Assembly (NCBI GenBank): GCA_030671905.1
Contig: DAOVHK010000010.1
Coordinates: 1-21,213, forward strand
Direction: 5' to 3'
Length of the DNA stretch: 21,213 bases
Source: Clostridia bacterium
Lineage (GTDB): Bacteria > UBA6262 > WVXT01
The translations under genes were made by a program, and so were the position numbers. The notes beneath the pieces are model-generated. The model was not told where the DNA came from, ran no database searches, and saw only the letters and a program-made list of their open reading frames with translations. This document shows, in pieces, positions 6,957 to 13,207 of this stretch; within the stretch, counting starts at the first letter, position 1; each line of letters starts with the position of its first letter.

Positions 6957-7706
6957 ATGATTATATTGAAATCTCCTGAAGAAATAAAGAAAATGAGAAG
7001 AAGTGGCCAAATTGCTGCCCAGCTCTCCCAGAAGTTAACAGAAAAGGTAAAGCCGGGAGTAACTACAAAGGAGTTGGACAGAGTTGCTTCTACGTTAATA
7101 AAAAGACATAGAGCTCGTTCGGCGTTTCTGGGTTTTCGAGGGTTTCCCGCCTCCATCTGTACTTCGGTTAATGACCAGATAGTTCATGGAATTCCCGGAA
7201 GCTACAGGTTGCGTGAGGGAGATATTATCAGCATCGACTTTGGAGTTATTTACCAGGGTTACTATAGCGACATGGCCATAACTCTACCTGTGGGAAATAT
7301 ATCTAAAGATGCCCAAAGGTTGATAACGGTTACTAAGAGTGCTTTAGCTTTTGGAATTAGTCAAATGGTGCCGGGCAACAGACTCTACGATATATCTTCA
7401 GCAATTCAAGAATGTGCTGAAAGTAATGGCTTCTCTATAGTCAGGGACTTAGTAGGCCATGGAATTGGACAGAAAATGCATGAGGAACCACAAATTCCCA
7501 ATTTTGGGAAGAGGTCTACTGGTCCCTATTTAAAGGCAGGCATGGTCTTTGCCCTTGAGCCTATGGTTAATGCAGGGAGATATGAGATAGAAACTCTTGA
7601 TGATAACTGGACAGTTGTTACTGCTGATGGGAGTTTGTCTTGCCATTTTGAACATACTATAGCCATTATAGATAACGGCCCGGAGATACTTACGAAACTG
7701 CATTAG
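6957..7706 (+). CDS. map: Methionine aminopeptidase, type I
   Basis: Removes the initiator methionine from nascent proteins. The 249-residue protein begins M-I-I-L-K-S-P-E-E-I-K-K-M-R-R-S-G. All five metal ligands are visible: D94, D105, H168 (in G-H-G-I-G), E201 (in L-E-P-M) and E232 (in F-E-H-T). Their spacing equals that of the E. coli enzyme (D97, D108, H171, E204, E235) with a uniform shift of three. Length indicates the type Ia form without an N-terminal zinc finger. The only visible SD is weak; the gene begins 27 bp after adk, a common pairing. Confidence 0.97.
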   Translation: MIILKSPEEIKKMRRSGQIAAQLSQKLTEKVKPGVTTKELDRVASTLIKRHRARSAFLGFRGFPASICTSVNDQIVHGIPGSYRLREGDIISIDFGVIYQGYYSDMAITLPVGNISKDAQRLITVTKSALAFGISQMVPGNRLYDISSAIQECAESNGFSIVRDLVGHGIGQKMHEEPQIPNFGKRSTGPYLKAGMVFALEPMVNAGRYEIETLDDNWTVVTADGSLSCHFEHTIAIIDNGPEILTKLH

Positions 7707-7724
7707 TCACATTTAGGAGGGGCT

Positions 7725-7943
7725 ATGCCTAAGGAAGAAAAGATTGAAGTAGAAGGAATAGTCATCGAAGCTTTACCTAATGCTATGTTCAGAGTTGAGC
7801 TGGAAAAGGGCCACCGGATTTTAGCTCACATTTCCGGCAAAATGAGAATGCATTTCATTAAGATACTGGCTGGAGATAAGGTTAAGGTAGAACTTTCTCC
7901 GTATGACCTGACTAGAGGAAGGATAGTTTATCGTTATAAATAG
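7725..7943 (+). CDS. infA: Translation initiation factor IF-1
   Basis: A 72-residue S1-like OB-fold protein. The segments I-E-V-E-G-I-V-I-E-A-L-P-N-A-M-F-R-V-E-L and G-H-R-I-L-A-H-I-S-G-K-M-R-M-H-F-I-K-I-L-A-G-D are the IF-1 consensus, and it ends S-P-Y-D-L-T-R-G-R-I-V-Y-R-Y-K. IF-1 occupies the 30S A site during initiation with IF-2 and IF-3. The ATG is preceded by TTAGGAGGGG. Location between map and rpmJ is the standard non-proteobacterial order. Confidence 0.98.
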   Translation: MPKEEKIEVEGIVIEALPNAMFRVELEKGHRILAHISGKMRMHFIKILAGDKVKVELSPYDLTRGRIVYRYK

Positions 7944-7952
7944 AGGTTGTCA

Positions 7953-8066
7953 ATGAAAGTAAGGGCTTCCGTTAAACCGATATGTAAGAAATGTAAAATA
8001 ATTAAGAGAAAAGGAATAATAAGAATAATCTGTAGCAACCCAAGACATAAACAGAAGCAAGGATGA
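7953..8066 (+). CDS. rpmJ: 50S ribosomal protein L36 (bL36), zinc-binding form
   Basis: A 37-codon gene read from ATG 7953 to TGA 8064-8066. The protein begins M-K-V-R-A-S-V-K-P-I-C-K-K-C-K and ends N-P-R-H-K-Q-K-Q-G, the family's normal length and ends. The zinc ligands are C11, C14, C27 and H32, the C+ version of L36. L36 is a late-assembling zinc-ribbon protein of the 50S subunit that stabilises 23S rRNA near helix 97. The start lies 9 bp after the infA stop with AGAGGTTG as a modest SD. Confidence 0.97.
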   Translation: MKVRASVKPICKKCKIIKRKGIIRIICSNPRHKQKQG

Positions 8067-8071
8067 GTCCC

Positions 8072-8088
8072 GCCCCTCAGGGAGGGGC
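8072..8088 (+). repeat. GC-rich hairpin in the rpmJ-rpsM gap
   Basis: GCCCCTC (8072-8078) and GAGGGGC (8082-8088) form a 7-bp stem with a 3-base AGG loop. The following bases (CTGGATGAGGG) resemble the right half of the larger CCCTCTCCC-type element at 16873-16945, so this may be a short relative of it. No T-run follows, so it is not a typical intrinsic terminator. It lies 26 bp before the rpsM start, where the alpha-operon leader bound by S4 sits in E. coli, but no pseudoknot resembling that site could be recognised. Confidence 0.6.
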
Positions 8089-8113
8089 TGGATGAGGGAG
8101 AAAGGAGTAGTGT

Positions 8114-8506
8114 ATGGCTCGTATAGCGGGAGTGGAATTGCCTTCGCAGAAGAGAGTTGAAATTGGTTTAACTTATATTTATGGAATTGGGAAAAGTTCC
8201 TCCAATGAGATTCTCCACGAGGCAGGAATCAACCCTGGTACCAGGGTAAAGGACCTGACGGAAAGTGAAATTAACGCCATACAGACAATAATCCAGAGGA
8301 ATTTCCGAGTGGAAGGGGAGCTTAAGCGAATTGTTCAGGGAAACATTAAGAGATTGGTTGATATCGGGTCCTATCGAGGCATACGCCACCGTCGGGGATT
8401 ACCCGTACGGGGTCAAAGAACAAAGACTAATGCTCGCACCAAGCGAGGCAGAAAGAAGACGGTGGGTACTGTCAAAAAAGAGGAGGTAAAGGAAGAAAAA
8501 GAATAA
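8114..8506 (+). CDS. rpsM: 30S ribosomal protein S13 (uS13)
   Basis: A 130-residue protein starting M-A-R-I-A-G-V-E-L-P-S-Q-K-R-V-E-I-G-L-T-Y-I-Y-G-I-G, the diagnostic S13 opening. It also has the conserved S-Y-R-G-I-R-H-R-R-G-L-P-V-R-G-Q-R-T-K-T-N-A-R-T segment. Ordinary S13 ends shortly after this; here an acidic-basic tail (K-K-E-E-V-K-E-E-K-E) is added. S13 lies at the 30S head, contacts P-site tRNA through its tail and forms bridges to L5. The ATG follows AAAGGAG (8101-8107). The rpsK start is 3 bp beyond its stop. Confidence 0.97.
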   Translation: MARIAGVELPSQKRVEIGLTYIYGIGKSSSNEILHEAGINPGTRVKDLTESEINAIQTIIQRNFRVEGELKRIVQGNIKRLVDIGSYRGIRHRRGLPVRGQRTKTNARTKRGRKKTVGTVKKEEVKEEKE

Positions 8507-8509
8507 AAT

Positions 8510-9010
8510 ATGACTGAGAAGAAAGCTACTCCAGCGAAAAAGGCTATAGCTGAGGAGAAAACTGCTTCCACAAAAAAGGCTACGGCTGAGAAGAAAACGG
8601 CTCCTACGGAAGAGGTTGTGGCTGAAAAGAAAGCTACTCCAACGAAGGAGAAGTTGGTCAAGCATATCCTTGAAGGCAGAGTATATATTCAGGCTACCTT
8701 TAATAATACCTTAATTACCATAACTGACAGGAGTGGAAATGCTATTGCCTGGGGTTCGGCTGGAACCGCGGGCTTTAAAGGAGCCCGTAAGGGGACTCCC
8801 TTCGCTGCCCAATTAGCAGCCACAGCTACTGCCAGAAAAGCAATTGCGCAGGGTATGAAGCAGGTTGCTGTCCTCGTGAAGGGACCCGGCTCGGGCAGGG
8901 AAACAGCTATTCGCTCTTTACAATCGGCGGGATTGGAAATTACCAGCATTAAAGACATAACGCCAATTCCCCATAATGGTTGCCGCCCACCAAAACAGAG
9001 AAGAGTGTAA
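8510..9010 (+). CDS. rpsK: 30S ribosomal protein S11 (uS11) with repetitive N-terminal extension
   Basis: At 166 residues this is about 35-40 longer than typical S11. The core begins near residue 56 (G-R-V-Y-I-Q-A-T-F-N-N-T) and contains the signature G-P-G-S-G-R-E-T-A-I-R-S-L and the end P-H-N-G-C-R-P-P-K-Q-R-R-V. Residues 3-50 are four 12-residue units of the form E-K-K-A-T-P-T-K-K-A-x-A. S11 forms the 30S platform near the SD/anti-SD helix and mRNA exit. A TTG at 8654 with GAAGGAGAAG just upstream would give a 118-residue core-like protein, slightly shorter than usual; ATG 8510, 3 bp after rpsM, is preferred because the frame is open and compositionally coherent throughout. Confidence 0.93.
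   Translation: MTEKKATPAKKAIAEEKTASTKKATAEKKTAPTEEVVAEKKATPTKEKLVKHILEGRVYIQATFNNTLITITDRSGNAIAWGSAGTAGFKGARKGTPFAAQLAATATARKAIAQGMKQVAVLVKGPGSGRETAIRSLQSAGLEITSIKDITPIPHNGCRPPKQRRV
8516..8659 (+). repeat. 36-bp degenerate coding tandem repeat, four units, in rpsK
   Basis: Codons 3-50 of rpsK divide exactly into four 12-codon units, opening E-K-K-A-T-P, E-E-K-T-A-S, E-K-K-T-A-P and E-K-K-A-T-P and then mostly T-K-K-A-type residues. The DNA units are diverged yet still recognisable (GAGAAGAAAGCTACTCC recurs with changes). The Ala/Lys/Thr/Pro composition resembles histone-H1-like or linker tails. Confidence 0.85.
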
Positions 9011-9066
9011 AGGATAAAGATAGTTTTTCATCGGCAGAGGATTTCTTAACGTAGAAAGGTTTGCAG

Positions 9067-9089
9067 AAAAAAGTACCTGTCACTTTTTT
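9067..9089. repeat. A-tract / core / T-tract element between rpsK and rpsD
   Basis: AAAAAAGT (9067-9074), core ACCTGTC (9075-9081) and ACTTTTTT (9082-9089) make a palindrome with 8-bp arms and a 7-base core, 15 bp before the rpsD start. It has the same build as the element at 20772-20798. I recall such GTACCTGTCAC and TGACTCTGACCCC cores with A and T tracts as dispersed intergenic repeats in many uncultured bacterial genomes; that is memory, not a search. The remaining bases of the 94-bp gap show only the rpsD SD. Confidence 0.6.
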
Positions 9090-9104
9090 ATTCAGGAGGT
9101 AATA

Positions 9105-9746
9105 GTGGCCAGATATCGTGGTTCAGTATGTAAATTATGTCGCCGGGAAAAGATAAAGTTGTTCTTGAAAGGAGAGAGGTGTTTTTCCCCTAAGTGTCCA
9201 GTTGAGAAACAGGCTGCTGTTTCTAAGGGCCGGAAACAGGTTCGTATACGACGTACGCGTACGAGATTATCCGAGTACGGAATGCAACTAAAAGAGAAAC
9301 AGAGAGCCCGGCTAATGACGGGAGTTCTGGAAAAACAGTTTCGTAAATATTTTAGAAAAGCAGAACGCGAGAAAGGATTGCCGGGTGAAAATCTTCTGAG
9401 GCTATTGGAATGTAGGCTGGACAATATCGTTTTTCGTCTGGGATTTGCTTCCTCCAGAAGTCAGGCCCGTCAGTTAGTCAGGCACCGACATACAAGAGTG
9501 AATGGGCGATGTGTCGATATTCCGTCTTATCAGGTGAGGGTTGGTGACAGAATCTCTTTAGATGAAAAGAGTAAACAGCTGGAAATTGTTAAGGTTGCGC
9601 AGGAAAAGGCTAAAGAACGGGGTCTTCCCGCTTGGATAGAATTCGACCAGTCAACCAGTACAGGGAGAATATTAGAACTTCCTAAGAGGGAAGAGATTTC
9701 TATTCCAGTTCAAGAACAGCTAATTGTGGAATTATATTCCAAGTAA
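9105..9746 (+). CDS. rpsD: 30S ribosomal protein S4 (uS4), zinc-binding form
   Basis: A 213-residue protein with GTG start at 9105 behind a strong CAGGAGGT SD. The N-terminal zinc site is C9-x2-C12-x13-C26-x4-C31, as in Bacillus-type S4 and unlike the main E. coli protein. The S4 RNA-binding motif follows (L-E-C-R-L-D-N-I-V-F-R-L-G-F-A-S-S-R-S-Q-A-R-Q-L-V near residue 103). S4 nucleates 30S assembly at the 16S five-way junction and represses its own synthesis in several phyla. It sits between rpsK and rpoA as in the alpha operon, separated from both by repeat-bearing spacers. Confidence 0.97.
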   Translation: MARYRGSVCKLCRREKIKLFLKGERCFSPKCPVEKQAAVSKGRKQVRIRRTRTRLSEYGMQLKEKQRARLMTGVLEKQFRKYFRKAEREKGLPGENLLRLLECRLDNIVFRLGFASSRSQARQLVRHRHTRVNGRCVDIPSYQVRVGDRISLDEKSKQLEIVKVAQEKAKERGLPAWIEFDQSTSTGRILELPKREEISIPVQEQLIVELYSK

Positions 9747-9750
9747 AAAC

Positions 9751-9851
9751 TAATTATGAATTATATGAGTTATAAATTATAAATCAAATTCAAAGAACCA
9801 AAACCCGCAATTGTGTTTTCTTCACACCTCATAATTCATAACTCATAATTA
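9751..9851 (+). repeat. Long AT-rich imperfect inverted repeat before rpoA
   Basis: The left arm (9751-9773: TAATTATGAATTATATGAGT then TAT) is nearly the reverse complement of the right arm (9831-9851: ATAATTCATAACTCATAATT then A), with a 57-base loop. Transcribed, this would give an AT-rich stem of about 20 bp just ahead of the rpoA SD (AGGAGGG 9857-9863). Each arm also repeats internally (AATTATGA, GAATTAT). It fills the 121-bp rpsD-rpoA gap, the largest in the window. No convincing promoter was found within it. Confidence 0.65.
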
Positions 9852-9867
9852 TTGTTAGGAGGGTAGT

Positions 9868-10875
9868 ATGAGGCTTAAAGATTTCCAGATGCCAAGAAAA
9901 CTTATCTGTGATGAAGAGAGTAGCGGCGATACTTATAGTAAGTTTATGGCCGAACCATTCGAGAAAGGGTACGGTCATACGATTGGAAATTCGATACGCA
10001 GGATTCTGCTTTCTTCGTTGGAAGGCGCAGCAGTTACTGGCGTGAAAATTAAAGGAGTGATGCATGAGTTTTCCACAATACCCGGGGTGGTTGAAGATGT
10101 TACCCAGATAATCTTAAACTTGAAGTCTCTCAGATTCAAACTCTACAGTGAAGGGCCAGAAAGGCTATATTTAAAGGCAACAAAAAAAGGAGAAGTAACA
10201 GCAGAAGACATTGAGTTAAATAGTAATATCGAAATCTTAAACCCCTCTACCCATATAGCCACTCTGGACAAAGATACCAACCTGGAGATGGAAATAGAAA
10301 TTTCTAAGGGTCGCGGATACTTGCCTGCTGAACAGAATCCCCGCGCCAATCAAGAACTAGGCGTGATATCTGTTGACGCAATTTTTACTCCAGTGTTAAG
10401 AGTAAACTATAATGTGGAAAATGCTCGCGTGGGCCGATCAATCGATTACGATAGATTGATTCTGGAGATATGGACTGATGGCAGCGTAAAACCGGTCGAT
10501 GCTTTAGCTTACGCAGCTAAAATTTTGAAAGATTCGCTGAATATATTTATCGGTTTTGAGGAGCAACCCGAAGAAGAGGAGAAACCGCCGGAGAAAGATA
10601 AGACCGCGGAAGTCTTGGAGAGCGTTTTAGCTCTTCCGGTGAATATCATAGAGCTAACTGTCCGTTCTATAAATTGCTTAAATCGTGCCAAAATCAAGAT
10701 TATCGAAGATCTGGTAAAACAGACTGAGGATAAATTACTGGGTTTTCGAAACTTCGGGAAGAAGTCCTTAAATGAAATAAAGAAAAAGATTACCGAATTG
10801 GGCAAACAGAAAGGGGTGGAGCTATCCCTGGGAATGGCTATCCCTGAAAAGGATAAAAAGAAAGAGAAAAAGTAG
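9868..10875 (+). CDS. rpoA: DNA-directed RNA polymerase subunit alpha
   Basis: A 335-residue alpha subunit. The N-terminal assembly domain has E-P-F-E-K-G-Y-G-H-T-I-G-N-S-I-R-R-I-L-L-S-S-L-E-G near residue 29, the region that dimerises and nucleates beta/beta' assembly. An acidic linker (E-E-Q-P-E-E-E-E-K-P-P-E-K-D) near residues 232-246 joins the C-terminal domain, which has I-E-L-T-V-R-S-I-N-C-L and L-L-G-F-R-N-F-G-K-K-S-L-N-E-I, the DNA- and activator-binding surface. The protein ends in a lysine-rich tail. The ATG at 9868 follows AGGAGGG. The alpha-operon position before rplQ is conserved. Confidence 0.98.
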   Translation: MRLKDFQMPRKLICDEESSGDTYSKFMAEPFEKGYGHTIGNSIRRILLSSLEGAAVTGVKIKGVMHEFSTIPGVVEDVTQIILNLKSLRFKLYSEGPERLYLKATKKGEVTAEDIELNSNIEILNPSTHIATLDKDTNLEMEIEISKGRGYLPAEQNPRANQELGVISVDAIFTPVLRVNYNVENARVGRSIDYDRLILEIWTDGSVKPVDALAYAAKILKDSLNIFIGFEEQPEEEEKPPEKDKTAEVLESVLALPVNIIELTVRSINCLNRAKIKIIEDLVKQTEDKLLGFRNFGKKSLNEIKKKITELGKQKGVELSLGMAIPEKDKKKEKK

Positions 10876-10887
10876 AGGAATCCATAT

Positions 10888-11259
10888 ATGCGTGAAGGAA
10901 GAGCTGGAAGAAAATTGGGTCGCACTACAAGCGGGCGTAAAGCACTGTTGATTAGTCTTGCCACAGCACTATTCAGGCATGAACAGATTATAACCACAGA
11001 AGCAAAAGCCAAAGAACTGAGAAGGTTCGCTGAGAAGGTGATTACCAGGGCAAAAAAAGGTGGGTTGAGTAGTTTTCGAGAAGTAAACAAGGAGATTAAA
11101 GATAAACAGGTAATCAATAAAATATTTGAGACTTTGGTACCGAGATTTAAAGAGAGAGAAGGGGGCTATACGAAAATTATTAAATTGGGCTATCGACAAG
11201 GGGATAGAGCGAGAGTAGATTTGGTTAAGCTTTGCGGTCCTCTGGAGAAGTCGGAATAA
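10888..11259 (+). CDS. rplQ: 50S ribosomal protein L17 (bL17)
   Basis: A 123-residue protein starting M-R-E-G-R-A-G-R-K-L-G-R-T-T-S-G-R-K-A-L-L, close to the bL17 consensus. It continues L-F-R-H-E-Q-I-I-T-T-E-A-K-A-K-E-L-R-R and ends with the conserved G-D-R-A-R-V-D-L-V region. L17 lies near the polypeptide exit tunnel. It is normally the last gene of the alpha operon, yet no terminator-like hairpin follows: the mreB SD (AAAGGAGG, 11258-11265) overlaps its stop codon, implying read-through into the cell-shape genes. Confidence 0.97.
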   Translation: MREGRAGRKLGRTTSGRKALLISLATALFRHEQIITTEAKAKELRRFAEKVITRAKKGGLSSFREVNKEIKDKQVINKIFETLVPRFKEREGGYTKIIKLGYRQGDRARVDLVKLCGPLEKSE

Positions 11260-11270
11260 AGGAGGAAAAG

Positions 11271-12287
11271 ATGTTTAATTTCCTTTTAGGATTATTTTCC
11301 AATGATATGGGGATAGACCTAGGAACATCTACTACCCTTGTATATGTGAAAGGGCAAGGTATTGTCCTCTGGGAACCTTCAGTAGTAGCAATCAATAAAA
11401 ATACAGGAGATATTTTAGCGGTGGGCACCGAAGCCAAGAAGATGATAGGGAAAACGCCTGCCCATATAACTGCTTTTCGTCCGATGAGGGATGGAGTTAT
11501 TGCCGACTTTGAAATAACAGAGAAAATGATTCGACATTTCATAAAGAAGGTGCATAACCAACGGAGCTTACTCCATCCACGGGTAGTGATTGGAGTTCCC
11601 TCCTGTATTACTGAAGTGGAGAGGCGTGCGGTTAGGGATGCTTCTGAACAGGCGGGAGCACGAGAAATACACTTGATTGATGAACCAATGGCTGCAGCTA
11701 TCGGTGCTGAAGTTCCCGTTCAAGACCCAGCGGGGAATATGGTAGTGGATATTGGAGGGGGCACGACAGAAGTGGCGATTATTTCTTTAGGGGGCATGGT
11801 GCTTTCCAGGTCAGTTCGAGTAGCTGGTGATGAAGTGGATGAAGCGATTATAAGCTATTTTAAAAAGGAAAGAAATTTATTAATCGGAGAAAGAACAGCC
11901 GAAGAAACAAAGATCAGGATTGGTTCTGCTTTGCCGAAGAAAGAAGAGAAGACAATTGAAGTTAAAGGGCGCGATCTTGCTACAGGCTTGCCCAAAACTG
12001 TCAAGGTTTCTTCTGGAGAGATGCACGAGGCAATAAAAAGCCCAATCAAGATCATTCTAAACCTGATCAAGGATACATTAGAAGATACTCCTGCCGAGTT
12101 GTCTGCTGACCTTGTTGACCGGGGGATTATTCTGGTAGGAGGGGGAGCTTTGCTCTCCGGACTCCCTGAACTATTAAGCAAAGAGACTGGACTTCCGGTC
12201 AATCTCGCCCCTGACCCACTAACCTGTGTAGTCCTGGGAGCTGGCACCTATCTGGAAGAACTGGAAAAAATAAAACAGAGGAAATAA
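11271..12287 (+). CDS. mreB: Rod shape-determining protein MreB (actin homologue)
   Basis: Started at ATG 11271 this is a 338-residue bacterial actin. A hydrophobic N-terminal stretch (M-F-N-F-L-L-G-L-F) fits the membrane-binding amphipathic helix. G-I-D-L-G-T-S at 14-20 is phosphate loop 1, D160-I-G-G-G-T-T-E-V is phosphate loop 2, and G-G-G-A-L-L-S-G-L near residue 290 is the adenosine motif. MreB polymerises along the inner membrane and guides lateral wall synthesis. The frame is open back to 11232 inside rplQ, but the strong SD at 11258-11265 and the family N-terminus set the start. Confidence 0.97.
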   Translation: MFNFLLGLFSNDMGIDLGTSTTLVYVKGQGIVLWEPSVVAINKNTGDILAVGTEAKKMIGKTPAHITAFRPMRDGVIADFEITEKMIRHFIKKVHNQRSLLHPRVVIGVPSCITEVERRAVRDASEQAGAREIHLIDEPMAAAIGAEVPVQDPAGNMVVDIGGGTTEVAIISLGGMVLSRSVRVAGDEVDEAIISYFKKERNLLIGERTAEETKIRIGSALPKKEEKTIEVKGRDLATGLPKTVKVSSGEMHEAIKSPIKIILNLIKDTLEDTPAELSADLVDRGIILVGGGALLSGLPELLSKETGLPVNLAPDPLTCVVLGAGTYLEELEKIKQRK

Positions 12288-12322
12288 AAAAAATATAGTA
12301 TTTGTCTTACTTGGTGATTTAG

Positions 12323-13207
12323 GTGCTACTCAAAGAGAAGCATAAATTGCTCAGGCTATTAATAATTTATCTCTCCATTTCCTTTTTACTTCTCATTTTT
12401 CGCACGGGTCGGATAGTTAAAGTAGGCAGAGCTCTTTTCTTATATTTATTGGCTCCCAGTCCCAGGATAGTAAGTAAGCTATTGAGTGAAACTGGTCGAA
12501 TTGAGGAGAGCATATCTCAGCTCGTTTCTGCTCGTGAAGAAAATAAAATCCTCCAGGAGAGAATAACTTCTCTTCTCCAGGAAAAGGAGAAGCTTCAGGA
12601 AACCATTTCTGAGAGCAAGAGGTTAAAGAGAATCCTCAATTACCAGGAGGAAACTCCTTATGAACTGGTTTCAGCCAGAGTGGTAGGATGGACTCCTTCC
12701 CTGTTCTCTTCTGCTTTACTCATTGATAAAGGAATAAATCAGGGATTTGAAAAAGATACACCTGTAGTTGCCTGGCAGGAGGGAGGAAATTCACAAAATC
12801 CTGGAGTAGCTCCGATGAAATCGGAGCGTTTGGAAGTTGGAAATCCACAAGAGAATGGAATGGCGGTAGTGGGCAGGATTAGTGAGTCTGGCCCTGATAT
12901 GAGTAAGGTTCTATTGATAACTGATTCCAATAGTGAGTTGGCAGCCATGGTTCAAAGAAGCCGAGAGAAAGGAGTGATTGCCGGGACAGGAGAGAGGTCC
13001 CTTTTGCTTAAATATCTATCTCCCACTGCAGATTTGGAAATTGGTGACCTGATTATAACTTCCGGGATGGGAAGAATATTTCCCGCGGGACTGGTTATTG
13101 GCTCGGTGGAGGAAGTTCTAAGGGGGGTGGGAGGATTAGAGAAGCGGGCTCGGGTGGTTCCCCGGGTAAATATAAATCAGTTAGAGGACGTCCAGATAAT
13201 AGAATGA
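12323..13207 (+). CDS. mreC: Rod shape-determining protein MreC
   Basis: A 294-residue protein with GTG start after GGTGA at 12313-12317. It has a short basic N-terminus, one membrane segment (about residues 10-27), a coiled coil (about 60-105, rich in Glu/Lys/Leu heptads), then the periplasmic double beta-barrel region with I-D-K-G-I-N-Q-G-F and I-I-T-S-G-M-G-R-I-F-P-A-G-L-V-I-G, typical of MreC. It links MreB inside to PBP2/RodA outside. Residues 155-172 (GNSQNPGVAPMKSERLEV) form an insertion bounded by 12-bp direct repeats and containing a palindromic element; they would fall in a surface loop. The stop overlaps the mreD start as ATGA. Confidence 0.92.
   Translation: MLLKEKHKLLRLLIIYLSISFLLLIFRTGRIVKVGRALFLYLLAPSPRIVSKLLSETGRIEESISQLVSAREENKILQERITSLLQEKEKLQETISESKRLKRILNYQEETPYELVSARVVGWTPSLFSSALLIDKGINQGFEKDTPVVAWQEGGNSQNPGVAPMKSERLEVGNPQENGMAVVGRISESGPDMSKVLLITDSNSELAAMVQRSREKGVIAGTGERSLLLKYLSPTADLEIGDLIITSGMGRIFPAGLVIGSVEEVLRGVGGLEKRARVVPRVNINQLEDVQIIE
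12785..12850. mobile_element. Palindromic element insertion in mreC with flanking direct repeats
   Basis: Direct repeats GGAAATTCACAA (12785-12796) and GGAAATCCACAA (12839-12850) match at 11 of 12 positions and lie exactly 54 bp (18 codons) apart. Between them is the palindrome: GGAGTAGC at 12803-12810, stem GCTCCGAT (12809-12816) / ATCGGAGC (12820-12827) with loop GAA, then GCGTTTGGAA to 12835. Deleting one direct repeat plus the intervening DNA leaves an uninterrupted mreC frame reading W-Q-E-G-G-N-P-Q-E-N-G-M-A-V-V-G. This is the pattern expected of an insertion with target duplication. Confidence 0.72.

Noticed and set aside
8072..8088. Intrinsic terminator between rpmJ and rpsM
   Set aside because: The stem is followed by CTGGATGAGGG, not a T-run, and genes on both sides belong to one conserved operon.
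9067..9089. Ordinary intrinsic terminator before rpsD
   Set aside because: The stem is almost only A:T with no GC-rich part, and it resembles a second element elsewhere; termination remains possible but is not the best reading.
9774..9830. Promoter for rpoA inside the rpsD-rpoA gap
   Set aside because: TTGTGT and CATAAT motifs occur but not at 16-18 base spacing from each other; the AT-richness makes chance matches likely.
10600..10640. A possible fourth palindromic element in rpoA (GGAGAGCGTTTTAGCTCTTCC)
   Set aside because: It lacks the GGAGTAGC left end, and the GCGTTT lies in the loop rather than after the stem; judged coincidental.
10509..11117. A 202-codon open frame on the - strand
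   Set aside because: It is antisense to rpoA and rplQ, which are unmistakable; its translation is low-complexity Ser/Leu/Phe-rich as expected of a shadow of Lys/Glu-rich genes, with no SD or recognisable family.
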